Below the pieces are notes generated by a model, which saw nothing but the letters and a program-made list of their open reading frames with translations, made no database searches and was not told where the DNA came from. From the NCBI GenBank assembly GCA_024349245.1, contig JALDNG010000022.1:15857501-15921500 (forward strand): DNA of 64,000 nucleotides. The letters run 5' to 3'. Shown here piece by piece: positions 33,701 through 43,500 of this stretch. Numbering within the stretch: position 1 is the first letter of the stretch; each line of letters begins with the position of its first letter. This DNA is from Neodontobutis hainanensis (lineage: Eukaryota > Chordata > Actinopteri > Gobiiformes > Odontobutidae). A program made the position numbers and the translations under genes.

Positions 33701-34288
33701 CACTGACAATCCATACCACACTTTAAACCCAGGACAAATTAAAAACAGGTAAGTGCTGCCTCTTGTGGTCAGCTGTGGTCTTTCCTCTTTGTGTTTGACA
33801 CTTTTAGAAAACAAAGTACAAGAGACATTTATAGAGTATAATCAATTGTGAGCAAACATTTATTCAGTTCAAATGGAACATGTTTATTGGACATGTCTAG
33901 TGTCCAGAAATAAACACACGTATTGTGTTTTTTTCCTAAAAAGCCTCCTATGGACAGGTGAAAATAAGTGTGTGTGCTCTAACACTCAAACAATGCATTA
34001 GGTTTGGTCCAATGTATTTGTGTTGTCCAAACTAAATAACTACTATAAATGAGTATTTGTACTAATGACCAATGCTTCCTGTGTGCTCTCTCTTCAGAAC
34101 CCTGCACTGTGGACACGACTCTAATGGATCCACAAAATATTGAATTCAGACGTCACTCAGACAAACTGTACGTACCCCACAACACTGGCATCAATTTTGT
34201 CTGCAAACCTGGAACGAGACAATACGGCAGAGTGGGAATGCGTCAGTACTGTAGAGATGGAGAGATACTCCTCCCAACGTGCCACTAA
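18781..34288 (+). CDS. cfh: Complement factor H-like gene 1, up to 17 CCP domains
   Basis: Signal-peptide exon 18781-18850 (MRALKRCCALLLWVHLVTFV). CCP exons: 18934-19119 (CCP1); 19933-20038 plus 21169-21245 (CCP2, split over two exons as in mammalian CFH); 21472-21654; 21975-22157; 22231-22425; 22498-22668; 22766-22936; 23635-23802; 24158-24325; 25140-25301; 26235-26432; 26511-26696 (CCP12). Further exons: 28677-28868, 29490-29660, 30226-30408, a CCP-free linker 31464-31538, 33483-33662 (CCP19-like) and 34098-34288 (CCP20-like, stop TAA). Whole CCP exons are phase 1-1 and have four cysteines with a late tryptophan in most. Factor H is a secreted regulator that binds C3b, aids factor I and marks host surfaces. 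CCP12 runs into an in-frame TAG at 26702, giving about 743 residues. A GC donor at 26697 would skip it and give about 1071 residues. The CCP3 donor (GTGCTG) is unusual. One gene or two transcription units cannot be settled here. Confidence 0.85.
20250..20400 (+). repeat. Degenerate tRNA-derived SINE
   Basis: Contains GTGGCTCAGTGG, a B-box-like GCAGTTCAATTCCTGC and the later GGTGTATGAATGTGTG block also seen at 45638-46055. Lies inside the intron that splits CCP2 of gene 1. Confidence 0.6.
22985..23115 (+). mobile_element. Relic of Tc1-like transposase N-terminus (copy 1)
   Basis: Nearly identical to 35389-35535. The better-preserved copy there encodes a GLRDFDEGHI and QSISKTAA pattern resembling the DNA-binding N-terminus of Tc1-family transposases. 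Too short and broken to act. It lies in the intron between CCP7 and CCP8. Confidence 0.55.
23325..23475 (+). mobile_element. Non-LTR retrotransposon reverse transcriptase scrap (copy 1)
   Basis: Conceptual translation gives YFEDLLN followed, after a deletion, by a GLGQYLWTGKTGW-like stretch. Related scraps of the same element lie at 35735-35850 and 47580-47790, the latter holding a GKASGGDEICPEYL-type motif. The clade is not certain. Confidence 0.55.
24604..24945 (+). repeat. tRNA-derived SINE, well preserved
   Basis: The head reads GATAGTGGCTCAGTGGTAGA with a B-box-like GGTTTGATTCCC. A conserved body (TTGGGCAAGACACTTAACCC), the CTGCCCCAGGGCATCTGTGG block and an AT-rich tail follow. Inside the CCP9-CCP10 intron. 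Absent from the matching intron of gene 3 (48820-49192), so it entered after that duplication or was lost there. Confidence 0.75.
24946..25095 (-). repeat. Partial SINE, inverted against its neighbour
   Basis: Read on the minus strand it contains the same TTGGGCAAGACACTTAACCC body and ends near a GTGGCTCAGTGG-like head. It sits tail to tail with the SINE at 24604-24945. Confidence 0.6.
26511..26704 (+). CDS. CCP12 exon of gene 1 with alternative end: stop codon or GC donor
   Basis: The frame carries the four CCP cysteines and a late tryptophan (GTWEKKNISCKGM), then TAG at 26702-26704. Every neighbouring exon ends in a GT donor in phase 1; at that place here the sequence is AAAG followed by GCATGT. 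A GC-AG intron would keep phase with the exon at 28677. A possible poly(A) signal at 27375-27380 would suit the short form. Confidence 0.7.
27375..27380 (+). terminator. Possible poly(A) signal for a short gene 1 transcript
   Basis: AATAAA lies about 670 bp after the in-frame stop of CCP12, in an A-rich context. It would serve a transcript ending at that exon. Motif only. Confidence 0.4.
27668..27890 (+). repeat. tRNA-derived SINE
   Basis: Head GCAGTAGCTCAGTGGCAGAG, a short insertion after the B-box, then the body and an AAAGCGCTATATAAATAC tail. Located after the short-form poly(A) signal of gene 1. Confidence 0.7.
27960..28640 (-). mobile_element. RTE-like LINE fragment, reverse transcriptase region
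   Basis: Minus-strand translation shows VFVDLEKAYDRAPTEKLWYC and, after deletions, a MMFVEDIGICSENREQVE stretch; the catalytic F/Y-x-DD motif is worn to FVED. This resembles the RTE-like LINEs common in fish. It abuts the CCP exon at 28677. The matching place before gene 2 holds a different piece of the same type of element (40540-40990), so the two copies appear to have lost different parts. Confidence 0.75.
29205..29365 (+). repeat. SINE 3' portion shared with gene 2
   Basis: CTGTCCCAGGGCAGCTGTGG to CTATATAAATC is the body and tail of the same SINE group. The copy at 41495-41640 is nearly identical and has the same flanks, so it was carried along in the duplication. Confidence 0.65.
30136..30225 (+). 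repeat. Tandem duplication of a 3' splice site (about 45 bp twice)
   Basis: The segment AAGATTAGTTTTACTGGTTT to TTACAGACA/CCTG is repeated head to tail just before the CCP exon at 30226. It yields two strong acceptors. Using the upstream one would add a stop codon (ACACCTGA) in the phase of this gene. Confidence 0.8.
30590..31330 (+). mobile_element. Possible hAT-type DNA transposon relic
   Basis: Around 30755-30860 a broken plus-strand frame encodes SLPRSSGAQKLKEKKIKERK, which resembles the start of hAT-family transposases before the TTF zinc finger. No DDE core is visible. A stretch at 32085-32155 with GGGCCC-type wording may be its far end. Tentative. Confidence 0.4.
31464..31538 (+). CDS. 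Candidate 25-residue linker exon between CCP modules of gene 1
   Basis: The 75-base segment is flanked by TTTCCAG and GTGAGC and is phase 1-1. It encodes DPAAGGPSSWPGESSDRKVD and a short remainder, rich in Pro, Gly and Ser and free of cysteine. Inclusion would put a flexible hinge before the CCP19-like module. It is not found between the corresponding exons of gene 2. It could be a chance exon. Confidence 0.5.
31648..31890. mobile_element. Fold-back MITE, second arm shortened
   Basis: Starts AAAGGGATAGTTCACGCAAA and contains CTGAACACAAAAGAAGATAT, whose approximate inverse complement recurs at 31845-31885. This is the layout of palindromic miniature elements common in fish, here with the outer part of the right arm missing. 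Confidence 0.6.
32280..33012 (-). repeat. SINE interrupted by a nested L2 element
   Basis: On the minus strand the SINE head (GTGGCTCAGTGGTAGAGCGG) lies at about 32965-33008 and the body resumes at about 32280-32356. The break is filled by the L2 fragment 32357-32915, and AAGGACACA occurs at both borders (32348-32356 and 32916-32924), as expected for a target-site duplication. Confidence 0.75.
32357..32915 (-). mobile_element. L2-type LINE 3' end, inserted in a SINE
   Basis: Minus-strand translation includes KEPKRAHVTPLFIRLHWLL, the C-terminal reverse-transcriptase region also present at 39220-40410. The 3' tail on this strand ends in TAAATGTAAATG. Frames are broken. Confidence 0.75.
33075..33450 (+). 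mobile_element. L1-type LINE ORF2 C-terminal relic
   Basis: Plus-strand translation has LPNF-x-HYYW-like and KILYWISY motifs and NHHLFPQQSLN, typical of the far C-terminal part of L1 ORF2 in fish. A shorter matching copy lies in gene 3 at 51056-51217. Confidence 0.65.
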
Positions 34289-34640
34289 GACCATCCTTCA
34301 GCTGCAAAGAAACTCAAAAGATAATGATTTTTAAGTAAATGTTTTTATCAGTGGATTGTTGGCTACATTGTATTTGTAAAAAGTTTATCAGCTCTAAACC
34401 AAAAGGTGGTTTGCTGACAGTTTTATTCTGGTTGCTTTAGACTTGTGTGAAATTTTCAGCTCGGTTACGTGAAGGTGGCTCATGATAAATTTAGCATTTT
34501 GAAATATTGTCTCCAAGAAAAAAGTCAGATTTTCTTGTTGCTGCTGTTGAAGAAAAAAAGTGTGGTTATTGTGTCGTATTATCTACAACTATTTACAAAT
34601 ATCATGTTTAACACAACTAAAAATGTCATGAATAATTTTG

Positions 34641-34646
34641 AATAAA
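34641..34646 (+). terminator. Poly(A) signal of factor H-like gene 1 long form
   Basis: AATAAA about 355 bp after the TAA of the CCP20-like exon. The same site is conserved in genes 2 (44767) and 3 (52033), together with the surrounding 3' UTR. Confidence 0.7.
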
Positions 34647-35388
34647 CTGTTCAATCATTTGTAAAATCAGTGCTTTTTCTTTAAATCAAATGTGTGAATA
34701 AATGCAGGACGTTCGAGTGTCGACACAGAAACCACTGCAGAGGGTTACTTTGAAAGGCTTTTGAGCAGTGTATTGAGTAATGCAATGATTAATCTACATT
34801 ATTCATTCAATACATTTAAAGTGCATTGTGGGTAAACTCAAATAAACACCTGAATACATTTTAAACAATTAAAACATTAGGTAATTAAACAATAACAGAT
34901 AAAGAATATTCTGCAGTAATGAGTTTAAACAGAATATAAAGTACTCAGTGCCATGCTGTCGTTACAAACACATGCTGAACATTTCTTTAAGATTTACATT
35001 GTGACGATTGCCTTTTACTTTATTATCCAATAAAATACAAATCTATCAGAGATTTTAAACCAGATTATTTAAAGGTTGTTGACCCAAAGTGTGTAATATG
35101 CCTAGAGAACACATTGGAACATAACATAAACCAAATATTTAAGACTAATGGATTATTATGTCGTTTTTGTTTTTTTTGTTTTTTTGTTTTTTTATCAAAG
35201 CCTTGGTTATTTTATTAAAATTAGGTCAAATTAGGTCAAACTAATTTAAATGTTCTGGTGACTGAAAATAGAGATATGTCCATGCACTGAAATATCTCTA
35301 AATGTGGCGAGTATGACATGAAGCGAGATGGACTAGAGAGAGCCTACATAGATGGAAGATGGAGATGAAACTTTTCTTCCACCAAAAT

Positions 35389-35850
35389 GTAGACATACAC
35401 TCAAAGGTTGCATACAGTCATTAAAGTGTGTAGGTTTGAGAGACTTTGACGAGGGCCACATTGACCTGCCTCAGAGCATCTCCAAAACTGCAGCTTTTGG
35501 ACTGTCCCCCTCTGCAGTGGCCTGGACCAAAACAATAGAGTCCAATTAATATAACCAATGCAACCTCCAAGACAATATCAAGTGTTAATAACACAGTTCA
35601 GAACTGATACCTGGTCTGTTCCAGGAGTGTGGTCCCTCTGTCGTCTGTAAGAAGGGCTTTGTTGTGTTTTGTGCCACTCTGAACGTGCTTTTCTAGCTTT
35701 ATCTGCACAAGACCAACAGTGGGCCTCAACCAGCTCTTCCCAGACTTACTTACTTTGAGGATCTCTTCAATCCCACGCCACACTTTCTGTTGAGGAAGCA
35801 GAGGCTGGGGACACAGAGGGAGACCTGCCCTTCACCCAAACTGAAAACTG
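35389..35850 (+). mobile_element. Tc1-like and LINE scraps duplicated with the factor H segment (copy 2)
   Basis: 35389-35535 matches 22985-23115 (Tc1-like transposase start, GLRDFDEGHI). 35735-35850 matches the LINE scrap at 23325 onward but keeps a segment (EAEAGDTEGDLPFTQT-type) missing there. Confidence 0.6.
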
Positions 35851-35924
35851 AATTTATGTTATGTGCTCTGGTCTGAAGGCTCATTAAAGTAAATTAAACT
35901 TTAAATTTATTTTTATTTTTTAGA

Positions 35925-36405
35925 GAAGCAACACAACAAGTCCTTGATAATGCTGAGATTTTCGACAGAGTGAAGCAGATATATTCTAACGATGAAGGAG
36001 TGAGATTTAGATGCAAAGATCAAACAGACATCTTCACAGTGACCTGTCACATCGGGGAATGGAGGACAACGTCAAACACTAAACATAGATTATGGTCTTA
36101 AAAAAGAAACAGAACAAACCCACAGAAGGAATTTCCTAAAGTTGTAGCGGGTGGAAATAGGCAAGTGACACAATAATTACTAATAAGTGGTTATAATAAA
36201 TATATATTGTATTTTATATAAAAATAAAACACTAGAATTTTACTGCTGTTGTAATTTGGTTCTGTTAAAGGGATAACCTCGTTACAACAGAACCAGTCAT
36301 CAATAATGCAGAGATGGTCGGGACGGGGAGAGGGACATATATTAATGGTGAATAAGTGGAATTTAGATGCTCAGGTGAAAGAAATACCTTTAGAGTAAGT
36401 TTAAC
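35925..36405 (+). pseudogene. Decayed CCP8-CCP9 exon pair of a factor H-like copy
   Basis: 35925-36080 matches the gene 1 CCP8 exon, but the first cysteine codon region is lost and the terminal TGTGAA with its donor is replaced. 36285-36400 matches CCP9 but lacks the exon start, has GGTGAATAAGTGG where gene 1 has GGTGAAAGAGTGG (in-frame stop) and ends early. The intron between them is also shortened. No leader or further CCPs follow before gene 2. Confidence 0.85.
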
Positions 36406-36409
36406 ACAA

Positions 36410-37400
36410 GAATTTGATTCAGGACTTAAACAGAAGACTTGTGAAAGTCAACATGAACATGTCAGAACAAATAAAACATTTAGTTTTTTTTGAGAAAAAA
36501 TACTTCTTTTCTTCTTCTTATCTTATAGTTATATAAATAATCTGACACTAACCCTTAATATTTCTCCATTGGGACGCTCTCATTGGCTGGTTGGGCTACA
36601 CCTCTTGTCAACACTGAGTCTGGGTACACAAGTACACAACAGCTACTCCAGTTTTATAACTACGCTTACATTTTTTAAACCCTCTTTAGTAACTACACAC
36701 AATTAAACATTAGTTAACTACTTAATTCATCATTTAAAAGGTATTACATATACATTAAGCACTATTAAGTTATAAACATTGCTATTAATGTTTCAATCAT
36801 GAGTAATAAGCATCTATGAACAATTTATTAATTAATACATAATTAATTATATATAATAATGTTTTACTACTGCTCAACAATGTTTAGTTAGATACATTTT
36901 ACAGTTAATCTTTCTATTAAATCTATTAAATATTTCAGGCAGCAAAGAGGACAATATAGCAGCACAAAAGCCAAGTCCACCAAGTCCAAAATGGCTGCTA
37001 TTTATTTTTGTTTAATGAACAATTCTGTACAAAAATCATTTATTTAAGTGTATAATCAATATATTTATTTTATTTTCCTAATTTGGGTGATTGTAACTGA
37101 ATATAATAGTAGGATTGTATTAATGGAGCACAAATCAAATGTGGTGATTGACTGCCAACACGACAGACACTATTACAGTTGTGAGCTTTATTATTACGTT
37201 TAGAAAAAAACCTGGATCACTTGAAGGAGATAATAAATGTCATAAATAGGGCACTAATAAGCCCCAGTCTTCCTCCTAAAATAATGAAAAGGGGCAATGC
37301 ATCCCAGTTTGTGTGGGACTCACAAAGCACTGATGTGGCCCTTTAACAAGAGGAGGGCATGAGTGAATGTTGCAAATGCAAACAGCGCACACTGAGCTTA
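36410..37400. other. Intergenic, AT-rich, nothing recognised
   Basis: No CCP exon or RNA gene seen. The first bases (36405-36470) resemble 27570-27640, downstream of CCP12 in gene 1, so the duplicated block is further rearranged. Confidence 0.4.
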
Positions 37401-37416
37401 GCGCCGTGTTAAATCC

Positions 37417-37425
37417 TTGTGCAAT
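37417..37425 (+). promoter_or_regulatory. C/EBP-like site upstream of gene 2
   Basis: TTGTGCAAT lies about 90 bp before the start codon. It is comparable in position to the TTGCGCAA of gene 1. Motif match only. Confidence 0.3.
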
Positions 37426-37513
37426 CCTCTTAGACTCAGCCTTTGAGACGGACTCTGGCTGAGGACAAACAGTAAACAGGAGTCTGACTGGTGCCACACA
37501 ACTGCTCCACAAC

Positions 37514-40500
37514 ATGAGTTTATCTGTGGCCTTGATTCTGCTGCAGCTGTTTGGAAACACCCGTGTTTTTGCACAAAATGGTAAGATTTTATTTATACTT
37601 TTTATGTATTTGACTTAAAAGAAAATTGAACTTTTTACTTTTTAAGATATTGTGTCACCCATCATAGTGCCACTGGTGCTCCTTGAACCATCTCCAGGCT
37701 TCAGCCAGTATCAGTTTTTCAACATTAATTCATCTTTTCACCTTTTATTATTTGTTTTGCAGTGTTGATTGCATTTGTTTGTCATATACATCCATGAAAA
37801 TCCACCAGCTACAGCAAACCTAAACTACAGAGTGAGCAGACTTTAATCAGGACGCACAGGCCATGCAAAAGTTCAAAGTATTAAAACAATTGCTTGTCAG
37901 CTGTGAAACTCCTTTTAATGTTTTTAGGATGTATCTTATCACAATAGAGGGCAGTATTTAATTCATCAAATTAATAGATCCAATAAAATCACTTAATAAC
38001 AACCTACTGAGCTATCCAGCATTGATACGGCTACTGTAAAGTCAAATAAAGCCAGAGATGTAGTAGTCCAGTCCTTTACCCGGACTCAAGCTCATTTTTG
38101 TGACTCGTGACTCGGCTCGAGAGTAAGCTTCAATGACTAAACTCGGACTTGCCTTTTTATGGTTCAGACTCAAACTTGGACTTGTTTATTCTCAGACACA
38201 AGGTGAAGTTTTCATCAGCTTCACCAATATTTGAACCCTATGAACACCTTTTATCTTCTTGTTTCTGATTGGACAAAAAGACGACTGGGACGGCTCTAAT
38301 ACTGACTTAAAATTATTTGAATAAAATGGCATTTACCATTTAGATGTAGTTGCTAATGCTATCATAACCCAAGTTAGATTTTTATTAACGTTCTCATGTT
38401 GTGTGTTGGCCAGTTTGCTCAACGCTCCCGGACGTCCCTCACGCTCAGTTGTTGATCGAAACCCAAAAAGAGGAGTACCAGAAAGAAGACACGATAGGTT
38501 TTAGCTGTGAAATAGGTTACACCTCAGGACGTCCCATCAGATACGTCTGCACCGACCAAGGCTGGATGCCCACTCTTAAAGTAACCTGCAAACGTGAGTT
38601 AAATGGTTACGTTTTTGTCACAGTTAATTCAATTCTTAAACTTCTAAACACACTTGTCTTTTCAGGAAAACCTTGTGTACTTCCCGATGAAATTCCCAAT
38701 GGCTATTATCAGATCACTCATGGGGAGGACTTTGTTTTTGGGACAACAATTAAGTATTTTTGTAATGATGGGTATGTTATACTGTTTTAAAGTGGTCATG
38801 ATGCTGTTACTCGTTAATCTGAAATAGTAACCTGCTTTGCAGATATCAGATGATTAGCAAAGAAGACACTCGGACATGTTTAATCAACCAGTGGTCCAAC
38901 CATTTACCAGTATGTGAACGTAAGTGCTTCTTGTTTGTATTCTTTTATTTTGAGCTACTTACACAAACCCAGATTTTACACTATTACTGTTAAATAATAT
39001 TATATATAACTATAACTATAACTATACTTTTAAACACACTTGTTTAATTTGTATTTGTTTCAGTCTCTAATGTTACAAAGATTAAATAGAGAGTATGTTA
39101 TTTATTTTGAATGTATATTAAAAAAAGAGAGAACTGTTTAATTACCTAACAACATATTGTAATAAAACAAGCCCTTAAGACATTATGTATGCTTTATTAT
39201 CAAAGATTTTAATAATTAATAAGTATCAAGGTGCCACAAGGCTCAGTGCTTGGACCGCTACTCTTTTCCATTTACATGACATCCCTCGTCATTCAGAAGC
39301 ATGGCTTTTCCTGTCACTGCTGCAGACGACACTCAACTCCTCTTGTCATTTCAACCTGATGATCCGACAGTCTCTGCTCGCGTCTCGGCATGCCTGAGTG
39401 ACATCTCACTTTGGATGAAGGACCATCACCTGCAGCTGAACCTTGCAAAAACAGAACTGCTTGTGACCAGCCAAAGACCTTCCACAACCTCTCCATTCAA
39501 CTAGGCCCAGCAACCATTACACCGTCCAGCACTGCCAGAAATCTGGGAGTGGTAATTGATGATCAACTAAACTTCATAAGTCATGTCGCCAGCACCACCA
39601 GGTCCTGTAGATTCATCCTCTACAACATTAGGAAAAGTAGACTTTTCCTATCGGAGCACTCTACGCAAATCCTAGTCCAGGCTCTTGTCTTGTCCCAACT
39701 GGATTATTGCAATGTTCTACTGGCTGGACTCCCTGACTGCAGAACCAAACCTCTGCAGCTGATTCAGAATGCAGCAGCAAGATTGGTCTTTAAAGAACCG
39801 AAGAGAGCGCACGTAACTCCTCTCTTCACTAGGTTACACTGGCTCCCGGTTGATGCCCGCATTAAGTTCAAAGCTATGCTCTTGGACCACCACTGGCTCC
39901 GCCCCCTCATATCTTCACTCACTGATACAGACCTATGTCCTACCAGATCCCTGCGCTCTGCAAATGAACAACGTCTGGTGGTCCCATCCCAAAAAGGAAA
40001 AAAAATCACTCTCACGTTTCTCTTTTGGATCTGTTCCACATTAGTGGAATGATCTACTGCTGCTACAAGATCAGCAGATTCTGTAGCCATCTTTAAAAAA
40101 AACAGATGGAAGAGACTAAAAACACATCTCTTCCATCAACACCTGACTGACAAACACTGAACTCTACTTCCTTTCTATTGATTCCTTTTCTTCAAAAAAA
40201 AAAATAAAATAAAATAAAAAAATAAAAAATTCTCTCCTATCCTTAGCTTTGTATACAGTACAGTGGTGGGTTCTAACTGACTAGATTTTGGTGCACTAAC
40301 ACTTTTTTTGTCACCTTGTGTTGTTAAAATTGCTTACATTGTTTCCCTCACTTGTAAGTCAATTTGGATAAAAGCGTCTGCAAAATGACTAAATGTAAAT
40401 GTAAATGTTAATAGATAAAAAAATTCAGTTCTGAACAGAAGTTTTGCCCAATCACAGCTTTCTTCTTAAAAAAAGAGTGTGACACTGATGAGTGTAATAA

Positions 40501-43500
40501 GGAAGTCTTCTATTTTTCCTTTTGGCTGTTTCTTTTAGAGGTCTCCACAGCAAATTATCTACCTCCATCTAACCCTATTCCCTGCATCCTCTTCTCTCAG
40601 ACCACTACCTTCATGTCCTTTCTGGTCTTCCTCTCGACCTCCTGCCTGCCAGCTCTAACCTCAGCCACCTTTGACCTCTCTCTCCTCCAAACATGTCCAA
40701 ACCATCTCAACCTGGCCTTGACATCTTTGTCTCCAAAACATCTCACAGGAGCTGTCCCTCTGATGGACTCATTCCTGATTCTATCCATCCTCGTCACTCC
40801 CAAAGAGAACCTCAACATCTTCAGCTCTGCTCCGTCTAAACCTTCCTCCTGTCTTTTCCTCAGAGCCACTGTCTCCAAACCATACAACTCATTTCTTACT
40901 TCTGTCCTGTACACTGTTCTACTTCTCCCCTAAGTCTAGCTTCAACTACTCTTTCCCACAAATAGCTCTGTAGTTTCCACAACACTGCACATCTCCCTTG
41001 TTCTTAAAACTGTAAAAGGAAATGCCTCTGTAACTGACCTTTTATTCTCTTTGTTTGCTCAGCTTTGCGCTGCGAGGCCCCCGTAGCAGTCCAAGGGCTC
41101 ACTGTACAAGGGTTACCAGATGATGACAGCCCTATACTTCCTGACCGCTTCCTCACTTTCAGCTGTGAGGCTCCAGGGAAAATTATCAACGGCAGTTCAA
41201 CACTGATCTGTGGCAAAGACGGGAAATGGGACAAACCTTTCCCCACCTGTATGGGTAAAGATTGAAATTTTTTTGGGACTTGTTCACTCATTAATTAATT
41301 TTCTATTTCCATGCAAGAATAGAGCCTATCCCAGCAGCAGGAATTACATAACCTACAATTCCATGTTACCAGGAAAAAGTTGTATTTTCAGGCATTTTAT
41401 CCAAAATTCAAGCATCTTTGTTGAACTTTGTTATTAAAATGAAAAATAATATTCTGCAAGAGTAAAACCACGGCAATGTATCAAAAGAGCAGGTTTCCAA
41501 TCATTCTGTCCCAGGGCAGCTGTGGCTACAAAATAAGTACCTTACCTCCAGTGTGTGACTGCGGAGTGAATGAAAAATTGACTGGGCTAAAGTGTTTTGA
41601 GTAAATTTAAAAAAGCGCTATATAAATCAAATCCGTTATTTAGAAGGTTATCCTTTAATACATTAAAAAGTTTAATTTGAGTTTGATTAATTATTAATTT
41701 TTAAATATTTAAACTCCTGTGCTGCTATGGACACACATCGACTGAGTTTAAGTTAATTTATTCTTGGACCAAAGATTTTCAAAGCACTGACTGGGAACAC
41801 TCTGCCCCCTAGAGTTGATCCAGGTCTTTAGCCCAATTTCAAAGCAGTAAACTCAATAGTAGGCTTCTGAAATCCAGACCATTTGACCAGACAGTTTTTT
41901 AATTAAACTTAGTAGGTCTTACTTACTTTTCTTTCAGATTTTCGGGGCTGTGGACCAGCACCACTTTTAGAAAACGGAGACACTGTGACCTTCTCTAATA
42001 AGGCGTTTGACCACAATGCAAGGGTTGAGTACCAGTGTAAGAACCTGCACACAATAGAGGGAGGCCCGTATAAAACCTGCTTGAATGGAGAATGGACCGG
42101 ACAGATCAAATGTCTCAGTAAGTCACACTTGCTCTGTGTCTGCCCTCTCAGACACCTTCACTTCCTTTGCAGTCGACGCCTCAGTGGCTTGTGGTTAGGC
42201 ACTTGCAGTCGGTTGTGGTTAGGCACTTGCAGTCGACGCCTCAGTGAGTTGTGGTTAGGCACTTGCATTCGACGCGTCAGTGAGTTGTGGTTAGGCACTT
42301 GCAGTCGACGCCTCAGTGGCTTGTGGTTAGGCACTTGCAGTCGACGCGTCAGTGAGTTGTGGTTAGGCACTTGCATTCGACGCGTCAGTGAGTTGTGGTT
42401 AGGCACTTGCAGTTGACGTCTCAGTGGGCTGTGGTTAGGCACTTGCAGTCAGCGCCTCAGTGAGTTGTGGTTAGGCACTTGCAGTCGACGCCTCAGTGGG
42501 CTGTGGTTAGGCACTTGCAGTTGACGTCTCAGTGAGTTGTGGTTAGGCACTTGCAGTCGACGTCTCAGTGAGTTGTGGTTAGGCACTTGCAGTCAGCGCC
42601 TCAGTGAGTTGTGGTTAGGCACTTGCAGTCAGCGCCTCAGTGAGTTGTGGTTAGGCACTTGCAGTCAGCGCCTCAGTGAGTTGTGGTTAGGCACTTGCAG
42701 TCAGCGCCTCAGTGAGTTGTGGTTAGGCACTTGCAGTCGACGCGTCAGTGAGTTGTGGTTAGGCACTTGCAGTCGGCGCCTCAGTGAGTTGTGGTTAGGC
42801 ACTTGCAGTCGACGCCTCAGTGAGTTGTGGTTAGGCACTTGCAGTCGACGCGTCAGTGAGTTGTGGTTAGGCACTTGCAGTCGGCGCCTCAGTGAGTTGT
42901 GGTTAGGCACTTGCAGTCGGCGCCTCAGTGAGTTGTGGTTAGGCACTTGCAGTCGACGCCTCAGTGAGTTGTGGTTAGGCACTTGCAGTCGACGCGTCAG
43001 TGAGTTGTGGTTAGGCACTTGCAGTCGACGCCTCAGTGAGTTGTGGTTAGGCACTTGCATTCGACGCCTCAATGGCTTGTGGTTAGGGTTGGTGCACGTC
43101 TGAGAGACCCTTCTCAAAGAAGCATGTTAACAGTGAACAGGTCCTCCCACATAAATTTTGAATCAAAACAGATGTAATTCCCTGTTTTCTGGGACATTTT
43201 AGATGATGTTATAATATTTTAGCTGGACATTGTGAGTGGCCCCAAAATCACAGACTTAAGGCATTAAAACAGAAACAATCCATATCAAACGTTGTTTATA
43301 AAACCCTCCCTTTACTCTTTTTAGTCCTATGGTATGTTATATATATCCTGCAGCAGCCTCGTGGCTTTATTTATGGTCTTTTGTATATGTTTATATCGCC
43401 AAAACAACAAGAATTAAACTTGTTCGGTCAGTGAGTTCTTATCTTGAGCGCTCTCTCCATTTGCCACAGTGTAAAAAAACGGCCAATGTAAATATAATAT

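Noticed and set aside
42170..43089. Possible CRISPR-like array
   Set aside because: The repeats are contiguous with no unique spacers, and the genome is animal.
42158..43117. Long plus- and minus-strand open frames with 12-residue repeats
   Set aside because: They are products of a 36-bp minisatellite whose unit is divisible by three; there is no leader, splice context or codon pattern of a gene.
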